A stretch of 64,000 nt of DNA from Allobacillus halotolerans (GTDB taxonomy: Bacteria; Bacillota; Bacilli; Bacillales; Alkalibacillaceae): the NCBI RefSeq assembly GCF_018967645.1, contig NZ_JAHLZF010000004.1, positions 1 to 64,000 on the forward strand. The letters are read 5' to 3'. Under the pieces are notes generated by a model, which was not told the DNA's origin, ran no database searches, and worked only from the letters and a program-made list of their open reading frames with translations. Made by a program: the position numbers and the translations under genes. The first letter of the stretch is position 1. Each line of letters opens with the position of its first letter. Positions 46,245 through 55,366 of this stretch are shown in pieces.

Positions 46245-48296
46245 CTACTTTCCAAATAAATCACCAATGACGTTTTGGTAATTCGTCGTCGGTGCTTGAC
46301 AGGAGAAGTTTTCACAAACAAATAATGTCGTTTGATCATTTATTTGTTGATAATCTTTCGTGAACGGGGCCACTTTCACTAATTCGTTTGCCTCACCTGC
46401 AATTAATGAGATTTGTGGACTGTAACTTTGTTGATAATGATGAACGAATTCTCTAAAGCCATCTTCTTTTTTATTACCTAACAAGACGACTTCTTTGGAT
46501 GGGAATTCGGTCATTAACAAACTTTGCAAGAAAAAGCTCGTGACGTATGGATGTTTCTGAACAATGGAATAGAATAAGTGATACATTTCTTCAAGTTTTT
46601 CAATATAAACAGTTTCACCAGTCAATGCCCCCAACCGGGCTAATAGTACTCCCGCTACACTGTTTCCTGATGGGATAGCTCCTTCTTGAATCTCCTTTTC
46701 ACGATCGATCAATGTTTCACCATCTTCACCATTAAAGAAGAATCCACCTTCATCATCGTCCCAAAATAATGTGAATAGTTCATCCATCAATTGCTTGGCT
46801 TTTTGTAAGTAATTCAAGTCAAAATCAATTTCATAAAATTCTAGATAGGCCCATATTAAATAGCCGTAATCATCCAAGTAAGCTTTATATTTTACGTCAT
46901 TCTCTCTGTATCTGGCCATTAAACGTCTATTTTGAAACAAATTTTCCTCGATAAATGTAAGTGCTTGTGACGCCATATCAGCATAGGCAGGTTGCTGATA
47001 TGCCTTGGCTGCTTTTAGCAACGCGGTAATCATCATCGCATTCCAGGAAGTTAGGATTTTATCATCCACATGCGGATAAACTCGTTTTTCCCTTTCAATT
47101 AAAAGTAGTTTTCTCGCTTCTTCCAACTGTTCATTTAGCTCATGAACCGACAACGTATTTCGCTCAGCGACTTGTTTTAAATCTACGTCAATTAAATGAG
47201 GAATATTCTTTCCTTCAAAATTACCCTGTTTTGTTATTTGGTAAGCATCTGTATATAAATCACCCAACTGCTCGCCCAAGATTTGATAGACCTCTTCAAA
47301 AGACCAAACATAATACTTTCCTTCTTGCCCTTCCGAATCGGCATCAATGCCCGAGTAGAAGACGCCTTCTTCACTCGTCATTTCCCTCTGTATAAATTGG
47401 ATGATTTGCTCACTGATTTGTTGGTAAAAAGGCTTACGTGTAACTTGATAAGCCTCCGTATAAGCCATCAACAAAAAGGCTTGATCATACAGCATTTTCT
47501 CGAAATGGGGTACTAGCCACTTTTCATCTGTGGCATAACGTGTAAAACCAAATCCGACATGATCCCACAAACCACCATTAGCCATTGCTTGGAGTGTGTG
47601 TTCAGCCATTTGCAATGCCTGTTCATTATTCGTTTGATCATAATAACGGAGTAAAAAAAGGATATTTTGTGGTGATGGGAACTTAGGCGCTCCACCGAAA
47701 CCACCATCTGTTTCATCGTATAATCGAGTAAACAACTCATATCCTCTGTGTACAGCCGTTTGATCCAAGCGCTGCTCACCCGCCTTCAATTGAGATCGCT
47801 TAATCGCCTGCTCAACACTGGCCGTCACATCCTTGATTTGCTCTTTGTCATTCTTATACGTCTTATATAACTGTGTGACAACTTCTGTGAAGCTCGGTAA
47901 CCCATAGCGTCCCTTCGGTGGAAAATAGGTTCCTGCATAAAATGGTACATGTTCCGGTGTCATGAAGACGGATAAAGGCCATCCGCCATGCCCTGTCATC
48001 TGTTGACAGATTTTCATGTAGATCGAGTCGACATCCGGCCGTTCTTCCCGGTCGACCTTAACGGAGACAAAACGTTCATTTAGCAGTTTAGCCGTTTCTT
48101 CATCTTCGAAACTTTCATCAGCCATGACATGGCACCAATGACAGGTTGAGTACCCAATGGATAGAAAGATCGGCTTGTCTTCTGTTTTCGCCTTCTCGAA
48201 TGCTTCTTCACCCCATGGATACCATTCGACTGGGTTGTATGCATGTTGTAGTAGATACGGTGATTTTTCATCGATTAGGTGATTGGGTTTTCCCAT
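46245..48296 (-). CDS. DUF255 thioredoxin-domain protein (YyaL-like)
   Basis: This 683-residue protein has an N-terminal thioredoxin-like domain with the motif [16 protein letters not shown] (about 50-65) and [15 protein letters not shown] long alpha/alpha-barrel region follows that resembles N-acylglucosamine 2-epimerase or glycosidase folds ([34 protein letters not shown]). Family members are related to human SPATA20 and B. subtilis YyaL. The biochemical role is unknown. In B. subtilis yyaL lies elsewhere, so its place between phoP and mdh is a local insertion. Confidence 0.88.
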   Translation of the reverse strand: MGKPNHLIDEKSPYLLQHAYNPVEWYPWGEEAFEKAKTEDKPIFLSIGYSTCHWCHVMADESFEDEETAKLLNERFVSVKVDREERPDVDSIYMKICQQMTGHGGWPLSVFMTPEHVPFYAGTYFPPKGRYGLPSFTEVVTQLYKTYKNDKEQIKDVTASVEQAIKRSQLKAGEQRLDQTAVHRGYELFTRLYDETDGGFGGAPKFPSPQNILFLLRYYDQTNNEQALQMAEHTLQAMANGGLWDHVGFGFTRYATDEKWLVPHFEKMLYDQAFLLMAYTEAYQVTRKPFYQQISEQIIQFIQREMTSEEGVFYSGIDADSEGQEGKYYVWSFEEVYQILGEQLGDLYTDAYQITKQGNFEGKNIPHLIDVDLKQVAERNTLSVHELNEQLEEARKLLLIEREKRVYPHVDDKILTSWNAMMITALLKAAKAYQQPAYADMASQALTFIEENLFQNRRLMARYRENDVKYKAYLDDYGYLIWAYLEFYEIDFDLNYLQKAKQLMDELFTLFWDDDEGGFFFNGEDGETLIDREKEIQEGAIPSGNSVAGVLLARLGALTGETVYIEKLEEMYHLFYSIVQKHPYVTSFFLQSLLMTEFPSKEVVLLGNKKEDGFREFVHHYQQSYSPQISLIAGEANELVKVAPFTKDYQQINDQTTLFVCENFSCQAPTTNYQNVIGDLFGK

Positions 48297-48405
48297 ATGC
48301 GGTCACTCCAATAATTGATTTTAACGAGTCGTTTCCCTCATATCCTATTATCTTATCCTGTTATAAGTATGACCAAACAAAGTATAAACGTCAAAAATAG
48401 AAAAC

Positions 48406-48440
48406 AGGCATTCACCCGCCAGTTAAGATGGTGAACGCCT
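48406..48440 (-). terminator. Terminator of the YugN-like gene
   Basis: AGGCGTTCACC pairs with GGGTGAATGCCT across a 12-nt loop; TTTTCTATTTTTG follows on the minus strand. Confidence 0.85.
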
Positions 48441-48466
48441 TATTCAACAGTACATGCTATACTTTT

Positions 48467-48892
48467 TTAAACTTCTTCTAAAAAGTTCACATGGGAAACA
48501 ATTTTTTCAACAGCTTCCTCGCCATTTTCTTCCCACTCATTCTTATCATGAATCTTTCCGTCCGTATCCAGCGGCTTTTGAAATTGTCCCAGACCTGAAA
48601 TGGTTGCTAAAGCATTTGCATCTTTCTCTAAACCAATATTGACAACATGTTTAATGACATACGGTTTTTCAAATTCAATTAACGCATTGGGGCGATCGAG
48701 TTCACCTTCGATTACTTGAAAGGGTAAGCGCAAGTAAATGGTTTCACCTGCTTCTCGCCATAAAATCGAATCGATGCAACCACGATCGTAGTCCCAGCAA
48801 CCACCAAGTGTAAATTTTAGTCTTTTAGCTTCTGAGAGCATGTTTCCATAAAAGGTTCGCTTACCTTCAATCGTTGTATCCAATTCAATCAT
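48467..48892 (-). CDS. YugN-like family protein
   Basis: This 141-residue soluble protein shows the YugN-like pattern: LKFTLGGCWDYDRGCID near the N-terminus, then YLRLPFQVIEGELD, and a GLGQFQKPLDTDG segment. Its function is unknown. It is a single gene with its own terminator. It lies between the DUF255 and DUF2188 genes. Confidence 0.75.
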   Translation of the reverse strand: MIELDTTIEGKRTFYGNMLSEAKRLKFTLGGCWDYDRGCIDSILWREAGETIYLRLPFQVIEGELDRPNALIEFEKPYVIKHVVNIGLEKDANALATISGLGQFQKPLDTDGKIHDKNEWEENGEEAVEKIVSHVNFLEEV

Positions 48893-48903
48893 ATGAATCC
48901 ACC

Positions 48904-48932
48904 TTTACAATAGAGTTTATGATGGTCATAGT
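48904..48932 (+). promoter_or_regulatory. Candidate plus-strand promoter
   Basis: TTTACA (48904-48909), 17 bp, CATAGT (48927-48932). Together these match 9 of 12 consensus bases. It would drive transcription toward the orphan hairpin at 48991-49028. Confidence 0.25.
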
Positions 48933-48937
48933 ATTGG

Positions 48938-49033
48938 CCGATTGAGATGGAAACATACTGGATTTTATGAAACTTTTGGTATGGACGGATCAAGGCATAT
49001 ACCTTCGTAAACAGGAAAATATGCCTTGTTTTG
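48938..49033 (+). ncRNA. Candidate small RNA ending in orphan terminator
   Basis: CAAGGCATAT (48991-49000) and ATATGCCTTG (49019-49028) form a 10-bp perfect stem with an 18-nt loop, followed by TTTT on the plus strand. No plus-strand gene lies upstream; the flanking genes are both on minus. With the candidate promoter at 48904 the transcript would be roughly 95 nt. This is inference from the hairpin and promoter pattern alone. Confidence 0.25.
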
Positions 49034-49165
49034 CAGAAGTGAAACGACACTCGAAGAGATCCTCTACTTAAGAAATAACAAATGATCTCTAAGAAGAAAC
49101 AGTAATATATTTCCCGAGAAATATCGATTTATATTTTAGTTTTGATTCCAATCCTTTACTGCTTT

Positions 49166-49417
49166 TTACTTTGTTTCATAATCATATTGCTCTTCAATTT
49201 CCCCTGAAGAACTGTGAACATAAGCAATTGTGTCATTTTCTTCAGCAAGTTCGATTGCTTTTTCGATTGCCTCGTCCTTTGAATCTGTTGTATATTCTGG
49301 TTCGTCTTTTCCTTCTTCCTTCACTGCCCATTCTTCATCAAAAGGAACAACATGATACCGAGCATCATCCGTTCCTGCTCTTTCTTTAAAAAACTCTTTG
49401 CGTTCTTTTTCAGACAT
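49166..49417 (-). CDS. DUF2188 domain protein
   Basis: This 83-residue, highly acidic protein has the DUF2188 core YHVVPFDEEWAVKEEGKDE followed by DEAIEKAIELAEENDT, which repeats the theme of residues copying a mutation-tolerant beta-alpha fold. AGGAGG precedes the ATG. Function is unknown. It is the third of three accessory genes between phoP and mdh. Confidence 0.78.
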   Translation of the reverse strand: MSEKERKEFFKERAGTDDARYHVVPFDEEWAVKEEGKDEPEYTTDSKDEAIEKAIELAEENDTIAYVHSSSGEIEEQYDYETK

Positions 49418-49495
49418 GTGTGTAGCCTCCTTTGTTTGGTTGAAAATTCATGTTGCATTAGTCGATACCCGAATCACATCTTGAAAAACATAAAA

Positions 49496-49526
49496 ATCCA
49501 CCTTGGAATGAATGTTCCAAGGTGGA
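49496..49526 (-). terminator. mdh terminator
   Basis: ATCCACCTTGGAA and TTCCAAGGTGGAT form a 13-bp perfect stem with a 5-nt loop, followed by TTTTATG on the minus strand. Confidence 0.94.
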
Positions 49527-49537
49527 TCAGTTTACGT

Positions 49538-50485
49538 TTATTTATTTTTGTTTAATACGTCCATTACTTGTTGAACGGATTGTGCTGATTGATCTAATTG
49601 AGTTTTTTCTTCATCTGTTAAATCAAGCTCGATGATCTTCTCGAGTCCGTTACCACCGAGAACTGTCGGCACTCCTAAATACATATCATGATAGCCATAT
49701 TCACCTTCAAGATAAGCGATCGCAGGTAAAATTCGTCGCTGGTCTTTCAAGATTGCTTCTGTCATCTCTGTTAATGCAGCAGCAGGGGCATAGTATGCTG
49801 AACCACTTCCGAGTAACCCGACGATTTCACCGCCGCCTTTCCGTGTGCGTTCCACAATTTCTTCAAGACGGTTTTTAGAAATCAGTTTCTCTAATGGAAT
49901 ACCTCCTGCATGCGAATAACGCAGCATTGGTACCATGTCATCACCATGTCCACCAAGGACGAAGCCGGAAACATCCTTTACGGAGACATCCAGTTCCTCA
50001 GCGACAAATGCACGAAAACGTGCTGTATCCAATACACCAGACTGACCAATGACCCGTTTTTTCGGTAGACCAGCTGTTTGATATACCGTGTAGGTCATCG
50101 CATCAACTGGATTTGTTAGCACAAGGATGATCGGCTCCTTGGAGTGCTGCATAATTTCTTGCGTTACAGATTTCATAATCTTAGAATTCGTCGCTACAAG
50201 ATCGTCTCGACTCATTCCCGGTTTTCTGGCAATTCCTGCAGTAATGATGACAACGTCGGAATCTTTTGTATCAGCATAATCCGATGTTCCAACAATATTT
50301 GCATCAAATCGTTGTACTGGACTTGCTTCCAACATATCAAGGGCCTTGCCTTTTGTCGGGTCTTCCATATCTGGAATATCGACTAATACGACGTCAGCCA
50401 GTTCTTTCTGAGCAATCATCAAAGCGGCCGTGGCACCGGTGAATCCGGCACCGATGACTGAGACTTTCCTACGCTTGATTGTCAT
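49538..50485 (-). CDS. mdh: Malate dehydrogenase
   Basis: This 315-residue LDH-like malate dehydrogenase oxidises malate to oxaloacetate with NAD. The nucleotide motif is [32 protein letters not shown] carries the substrate-selecting arginine of malate rather than lactate enzymes. The catalytic His is in [12 protein letters not shown] and the Asp in [11 protein letters not shown]. It follows icd by 62 bp, the icd-mdh part of the B. subtilis citZ-icd-mdh cluster. Confidence 0.96.
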   Translation of the reverse strand: MTIKRRKVSVIGAGFTGATAALMIAQKELADVVLVDIPDMEDPTKGKALDMLEASPVQRFDANIVGTSDYADTKDSDVVIITAGIARKPGMSRDDLVATNSKIMKSVTQEIMQHSKEPIILVLTNPVDAMTYTVYQTAGLPKKRVIGQSGVLDTARFRAFVAEELDVSVKDVSGFVLGGHGDDMVPMLRYSHAGGIPLEKLISKNRLEEIVERTRKGGGEIVGLLGSGSAYYAPAAALTEMTEAILKDQRRILPAIAYLEGEYGYHDMYLGVPTVLGGNGLEKIIELDLTDEEKTQLDQSAQSVQQVMDVLNKNK

Positions 50486-50547
50486 CCAAAGCCTCCCTCA
50501 ATTCGATTTCAACCAATTGATTTTAGCTTTCCACAAATAAAGAAGTA

Positions 50548-51819
50548 TTAACCCATGTTTTTGATAAGTTCATCAGCAAATTCAGAAGTCTTAACTTCTG
50601 TTGCATTATCCATCAAACGAGCGAAGTCATAAGTAACGACTTTGCTTGCAATTGTTTTATCCATAGCTTTTGCGATTAATTCACTTGCTTCTCTCCAGCC
50701 TAAGTGGTCAAGCATCAATGTACCTGACAAGATTACTGAAGATGGGTTCACTTTATCCATGCCCGCATATTTTGGAGCTGTACCGTGAGTCGCTTCAAAG
50801 ATCGCATGTCCAGTATCATTGTTAATGTTCGCTCCCGGAGCAATTCCGATTCCACCAACTTGTGCTGCTAGAGCGTCGGAGATATAGTCACCGTTTAAGT
50901 TCATTGTCGCAACAACTTCAAACTCTTTAGGACGTGTGAGGATCTGTTGCAAGAAGATATCTGCAATCGCATCTTTAACGATGATTTTACCAGCATCTTC
51001 CGCTTCTTTTTGTGCTTTATCAGCTTCTTCGCGACCTTTTTCATCAGCAATTGCATCGTATTCATTCCACGTAAATACTTTGTCGCCGTATTCACGTTCA
51101 GCTAATTCATAGCCCCAGCTCTTGAAAGCACCTTCTGTAAATTTCATGATGTTTCCTTTGTGAACGAGTGTAACAGACTTTTTACCTTCGTTTAGTGCAT
51201 ACTCAATCGCTGCACGAACCAAGCGCTCAGTACCTTCTTTGGAAACTGGCTTAATTCCGATACCAGAAGTTTCTGGGAAGCGGATTTTATCTACACCCAT
51301 TTCATTTTGGATGAAGTCAATGACTTTCTTCACTTCATCAGTTCCTTCTTGCCACTCAATACCCGCATAAATATCTTCTGTATTTTCACGGAAAATTTGC
51401 ATGTCTACATCTTCAGGGTGTTTAACCGGAGAAGGTACCCCTTCGAAATAGCGAACAGGACGTAGGCACGTAAATAGGTCAAGCTCTTGACGTAATGCAA
51501 CGTTTAGAGAACGAATTCCTCCACCAATTGGTGTAGTCAATGGACCTTTAATCGCAATTTTGTAATCACGAATTGTTTCTAATGTTTCGCTTGGTAGCCA
51601 TTCACCTGTTTTGTCATATGCTTTTTGACCAGCAAGAACTTCTTTCCATACAATTTTCTTTTCGCCGTTGTAAGCTTTTTCAACAGCTTGTTCGAGTACG
51701 CGTGAAGCGGCAGCCCAGATGTCCGGACCTGTTCCATCTCCTTCGATATATGGAATGATTGCATGATTTGGAACGTTCATTTTTCCATTTTCTACTGTAA
51801 TTTTTTCACCTTGTGTCAT
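50548..51819 (-). CDS. icd: Isocitrate dehydrogenase (NADP)
   Basis: This 423-residue enzyme decarboxylates isocitrate to 2-oxoglutarate. Substrate-binding residues are in [16 protein letters not shown] (the serine that E. coli phosphorylates) and LRPVRYFEG. Metal-binding Asp residues are in [15 protein letters not shown] and the cofactor site is [19 protein letters not shown] precedes the ATG. It lies between citZ and mdh, but a terminator follows citZ. Confidence 0.97.
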   Translation of the reverse strand: MTQGEKITVENGKMNVPNHAIIPYIEGDGTGPDIWAAASRVLEQAVEKAYNGEKKIVWKEVLAGQKAYDKTGEWLPSETLETIRDYKIAIKGPLTTPIGGGIRSLNVALRQELDLFTCLRPVRYFEGVPSPVKHPEDVDMQIFRENTEDIYAGIEWQEGTDEVKKVIDFIQNEMGVDKIRFPETSGIGIKPVSKEGTERLVRAAIEYALNEGKKSVTLVHKGNIMKFTEGAFKSWGYELAEREYGDKVFTWNEYDAIADEKGREEADKAQKEAEDAGKIIVKDAIADIFLQQILTRPKEFEVVATMNLNGDYISDALAAQVGGIGIAPGANINNDTGHAIFEATHGTAPKYAGMDKVNPSSVILSGTLMLDHLGWREASELIAKAMDKTIASKVVTYDFARLMDNATEVKTSEFADELIKNMG

Positions 51820-51854
51820 TGAAATACCTCCTCATTTTTTACATCCATTTATTT

Positions 51855-51887
51855 GTTGTCTGAAAATTGTTAAAAGATCCAGACAAC
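51855..51887 (-). promoter_or_regulatory. Inverted repeat in the icd leader
   Basis: GTTGTCTG and CAGACAAC are perfect 8-bp arms 17 nt apart, lying between the citZ terminator and the icd ribosome-binding site. It could be an operator or an RNA hairpin. No T run follows on the minus strand, so it is not an intrinsic terminator. Confidence 0.4.
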
Positions 51888-51891
51888 ATCA

Positions 51892-51916
51892 CAAAAGCCG
51901 GAAATCCCGGCTTTTG
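51892..51916 (-). terminator. citZ terminator
   Basis: CAAAAGCCGG and CCGGCTTTTG form a 10-bp perfect stem with a 5-nt loop. The T run is largely inside the stem, so read-through into icd is plausible. Confidence 0.75.
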
Positions 51917-51948
51917 AATAATTTATCGTACCTTAACTCACACGCTAC

Positions 51949-53064
51949 TTAGCGTTCATTAAGTGGTACATACTTCTGTTTGCTTGGGCCTACCCACTCA
52001 GCTCTTGGGCGAATCAAGCGGTTATCAGCATACTGTTCAAGGATGTGTGCTAACCAACCTGATACACGGCTTACTGCGAAGATTGGTGTAAAGAGATCGT
52101 GGTCGATCCCTAAACTATGATATACAGACGCAGAATAGAAATCAACGTTTGCAGGTAATCCTTTGTTTTCTTTAATATAGTCCTCAATCTTAACTGACAT
52201 TTCATACCATTTACTTTCGCCTGCAATCTCTGTCAATTGCTTGGACATTTCTTTCAAGTGCTTGGCACGTGGATCGCCATTTTTATATACTCTGTGACCC
52301 ATGCCCATAATTTTTTCTTTGTTCTCTAGTTTTTTCTCGATATGTGGAATAGCATTGTCGACTTCACCAATTTCAGAAAGCATCGCCATGACACGCTCAT
52401 TCGCACCACCGTGAAGTGGTCCTTTAAGTGCCCCAATTGCTGCAGTAACACCAGAATATACATCTGAAAGTGTTGCTACACAAACACGTGCTGTGAATGT
52501 GGATGCGTTTAACTCATGGTCAGCATGTAGCACTAGCGCTTTATTGAAAGCTTTTACTTCAATGTCTTCTGGATCTTTTCCATTCAACATATATAAGAAG
52601 TTTTCAGCATAGCTATTCTCTTTCTTTGGAGAAACTGGGTCTTTTCCATTACGAATACGTGCAAAAGCAGTAACGATCGTTGAGATTTTTGCCTGTAAAC
52701 GAACAGCTTTACGGCGATTCGCTTCTTCATCCATTGTATCTGCTTCGTCATCATACAGACCAAGCATAGAAACGGCTGTGCGCAAAGCTGCCATTGGATG
52801 AACCGTTTTCAAATCATACGATTTCAAGTGATCAACGATTTCAGAAGGGATGTCCATATTCTCTGCTAAATCGTTTTTAAATTTGTCTAATTCGTCTTTT
52901 GTCGGTAATTTTTGATTCCAAAGAAGGTAAACAACTTCCTCGAAACTTGAATTTTCTGCAAGATCATCAATATCGTAACCCACATAGGTGAGCTTATCAT
53001 CAATGATCGAGCTAATAGACGATTCTGTTGCTACAATTCCTTCAAGTCCCTTTGTGTTTGACAT
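51949..53064 (-). CDS. citZ: Citrate synthase
   Basis: This 371-residue citrate synthase condenses acetyl-CoA and oxaloacetate. The catalytic residues lie in GPLHGGANERVM (His), MGHRVYKNGDPRAK (His) and NVDFYSASVYHSLGI (Asp). Length matches type II-like Bacillus CitZ. GGAGAGAG precedes the ATG. It is the first gene of citZ-icd-mdh, with a promoter and a leader hairpin. Confidence 0.96.
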   Translation of the reverse strand: MSNTKGLEGIVATESSISSIIDDKLTYVGYDIDDLAENSSFEEVVYLLWNQKLPTKDELDKFKNDLAENMDIPSEIVDHLKSYDLKTVHPMAALRTAVSMLGLYDDEADTMDEEANRRKAVRLQAKISTIVTAFARIRNGKDPVSPKKENSYAENFLYMLNGKDPEDIEVKAFNKALVLHADHELNASTFTARVCVATLSDVYSGVTAAIGALKGPLHGGANERVMAMLSEIGEVDNAIPHIEKKLENKEKIMGMGHRVYKNGDPRAKHLKEMSKQLTEIAGESKWYEMSVKIEDYIKENKGLPANVDFYSASVYHSLGIDHDLFTPIFAVSRVSGWLAHILEQYADNRLIRPRAEWVGPSKQKYVPLNER

Positions 53065-53093
53065 CGTATCTCTCTCCTTTTTTTCTTTTTGTC

Positions 53094-53115
53094 AAAAATG
53101 TGTATGAACACATTT
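53094..53115 (-). promoter_or_regulatory. Terminator-like hairpin in the citZ leader
   Basis: AAATGTGT-tcat-ACACATTT is an 8-bp perfect stem with a 4-nt loop, followed by TTG on the minus strand. It lies between the promoter and the citZ start, so it could attenuate transcription or act as a DNA operator. Confidence 0.45.
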
Positions 53116-53132
53116 AATTCTATCGGAATGCT

Positions 53133-53161
53133 AGTATATCTTCCACACTCATTATAAACAA
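53133..53161 (-). promoter_or_regulatory. citZ promoter
   Basis: TTGTTT (53156-53161), 17 bp, TATACT (53133-53138) on the minus strand, about 70 bp before citZ. Confidence 0.65.
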
Positions 53162-53284
53162 ATTCCTACCGAATGTGAAATTTTTTAAAATATTAGAAGT
53201 ATAAAGCTTCATAGCTTGGACAATTTGTTCATACAATTGGATAATACGTCATCATTCTTTCTTCAAATAGTTCATACATAAGCT

Positions 53285-53758
53285 TCAACTAAACAAACCA
53301 ACCATAGAATCGACAACGCGCATAGCGAGATAAGCAATACCCGCACCAATCAACGGTCCAACAGCAATCCCTTGGAAGAAAACAACAGCAAGGATTGTTC
53401 CAAGAATCAACGCTGTCGTCAAATGAGGTTCATTGGCCAACAAAGTCAATCCATCTTTTGCGACATAGGCCACAAAAATTCCAGCAAGAACAGCAATCCA
53501 AGCATAATACGATTTAAAGCTTTTCGCTAGATCTGTAAACCCAATTTCACCTGCTGCAATCGGTACAAGTACGGCCACCGTAATGATGACAACACCGATA
53601 AACATACCTTTCGCTTCAAGAAAGGGAAAGACCCGATCTTCCAGCTTGAACAATTTAATGCCTAATAAAATATATACAGCAATTAAAATCGCTTGGTTTT
53701 TTGCAATAAAACCGAGTGCTAATAAAATAAGTAAGAATATTGTAGAAGATGAGAACAT
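53285..53758 (-). CDS. ytwI: DUF441 membrane protein (YtwI)
   Basis: This 157-residue protein has four or five hydrophobic helices and the DUF441 pattern: ALGFIAKNQAILIAVYILL, then VLVPIAAGEIGF and LILGTILAVVFFQG with GVGPL-type GIAVGPLIGAGIAYLAM. Its function is unknown. The ATG at 53758 has the best spacing from AGAGGTG; earlier GTG and ATG codons lie too close. It is divergent from ytvI and next to citZ, as in B. subtilis. Confidence 0.88.
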   Translation of the reverse strand: MFSSSTIFLLILLALGFIAKNQAILIAVYILLGIKLFKLEDRVFPFLEAKGMFIGVVIITVAVLVPIAAGEIGFTDLAKSFKSYYAWIAVLAGIFVAYVAKDGLTLLANEPHLTTALILGTILAVVFFQGIAVGPLIGAGIAYLAMRVVDSMVGLFS

Positions 53759-53875
53759 CATGATCACCTCTTTATTGAACCTTCACGAACCCACGTGAAA
53801 ACGAACTTTCTTCATCAGAAGAGCGATAGTACTGATTAGAGACCTTATCTCATTGTAGCAGAAAGGATTACAAGA

Positions 53876-54970
53876 ATGAATATTGATTGGCTAAAAGCTA
53901 TACAACTGACTGTCACTTTCATCGTGTTGTCCACGTTATTTTACGTTAGCTTACCCATTTTATATCCGTTTTACATAAGTATCATCCTGGCAATCATCAT
54001 ACTTCCTCTCGCTAAATTATTGGAAAGAAAATTATATTTTCCTCGGGGACTAGCTATATTTACGATGATTTTTATGTTATTAGTCGTTTCAGTTACAGTC
54101 ATTTCTTTAAGTATGATTGAATTGATTCATTTTCTTCAACAATTCTCTCATTTCTTACCTGTCATATTCGATACAACATTACAACATTTTTATGAAACCA
54201 TCTTTCCTTGGACAGAAAAAATGATTGGAACATTATCTAATTTACTAAGCAGATCTCCTGATTTTTCACAAGATTACTTCACACAGCTTTTGATGGACTT
54301 TGCGAATTCGTTTCGAGATTACAGTCAAAACTTCCTATTGGACCTTGTTCAATCACTCATCTTAATATTTACAAGCACGCTACAGTCAAGTTATATTTTT
54401 ATACTGATTTTATTAAGCACCTATTTTTTAGCTAAAGACGGCCCAAGATGGGCAGCGTCTTTATTATCAAAGGTTCCCGCTCCTGTTAAAGACTTTATTT
54501 ATGACCTTAGAATGCAAAGCTTCCAAGTGGTTAAGAAATATATTTTCGCACAGCTTTTGATCATTTTAAGCTCAGGTTTGATTATCTGGATTGGCTTAAC
54601 ATTACTAAATGTGAAGCATGCACTTGCGATCACTTTTTTTAGCATGCTTTTGGATTTCATCCCTTTGATTGGGGTTAGCGTCGTATTCATCCCTTGGATT
54701 TTATATAGTTTTTTGACACAGCAATTTTTTATGACGATTGGATTAAGTGTTCTATTGCTCGTCTTGATTATATTTCGTAATATCATTGAACCAAAACTTT
54801 TAGGTACATCCCTTGGGATTCATCCTTTTGTCATGATCATACTATTGTTTTTATTTTTTCAATGGTTCGGATTAATGGGTGTGCTTTTAACCCCTTTATG
54901 TTTGATTTTATTGATTACGATTAAGCAAACGGGGATTCTTCGGGATATTCAAGCGTATTTAACGAAGTAG
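53876..54970 (+). CDS. ytvI: Sporulation membrane protein YtvI (AI-2E family)
   Basis: This 364-residue protein has about eight membrane helices of the AI-2E/PerM transporter family, with a long amphipathic middle region (about 95-190). The conserved C-terminal part includes LLDFIPLIGVSVVFIPWIL and GTSLGIHPFVMIILLF. B. subtilis YtvI is a member tied to sporulation. AAAGGA precedes the ATG. Array D follows the stop codon after 46 bp. Confidence 0.87.
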   Translation: MNIDWLKAIQLTVTFIVLSTLFYVSLPILYPFYISIILAIIILPLAKLLERKLYFPRGLAIFTMIFMLLVVSVTVISLSMIELIHFLQQFSHFLPVIFDTTLQHFYETIFPWTEKMIGTLSNLLSRSPDFSQDYFTQLLMDFANSFRDYSQNFLLDLVQSLILIFTSTLQSSYIFILILLSTYFLAKDGPRWAASLLSKVPAPVKDFIYDLRMQSFQVVKKYIFAQLLIILSSGLIIWIGLTLLNVKHALAITFFSMLLDFIPLIGVSVVFIPWILYSFLTQQFFMTIGLSVLLLVLIIFRNIIEPKLLGTSLGIHPFVMIILLFLFFQWFGLMGVLLTPLCLILLITIKQTGILRDIQAYLTK

Positions 54971-55016
54971 ATTGGATGGTTAGGTGACGTAATTGGGAAG
55001 TGCGAGTAATGGGTTG

Positions 55017-55300
55017 TCTTCCGGGCTCGAGAGACGCTGTCAACGACGGAACAGCGAAAATTCCGATGCCTTCCGTGCTCGAGAGGCGCTCTCAACGACG
55101 GAACAGCGAAAAATTCGGTGCCTTCCGTGTCCGAGAGGCGCTCTCAACGACGGAAGAGCCAAAAATCGGGTGCCTTCCGTGCTCGAGAGACGCTGTCAAC
55201 GCCGGAACAGCGAAAATTCCGGTGCCTTCCGTGTCCGAAAGGCGCTCTCAACGACGGAACAGCGAGAAATTGATATTCTTCCGTGCTCGATAAATGCTCT
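55017..55300. repeat. 52-bp tandem repeat array D
   Basis: Five units start at 55017, 55069, 55121, 55173 and 55225, exactly 52 bp apart, with a partial sixth at 55277. In unit 2, TTCCGT (55071-55076) pairs with ACGGAA (55098-55103) and GAGAG (55081-55085) with CTCTC (55089-55093), leaving a symmetric 4+4 spacer. Units 1 and 4 share a variant inner arm (GAC-gct-GTC) that keeps a short inverted repeat. The array lies between convergent ytvI and fxsA. It is GC-richer than its surroundings and open in two plus frames, but has no start signals. Confidence 0.95.
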
Positions 55301-55366
55301 CCTTCTCGACGACCATTTGTTATGCCGATGCCAGATTTTAGTCATCGATTACTTACCAAACCAAAA

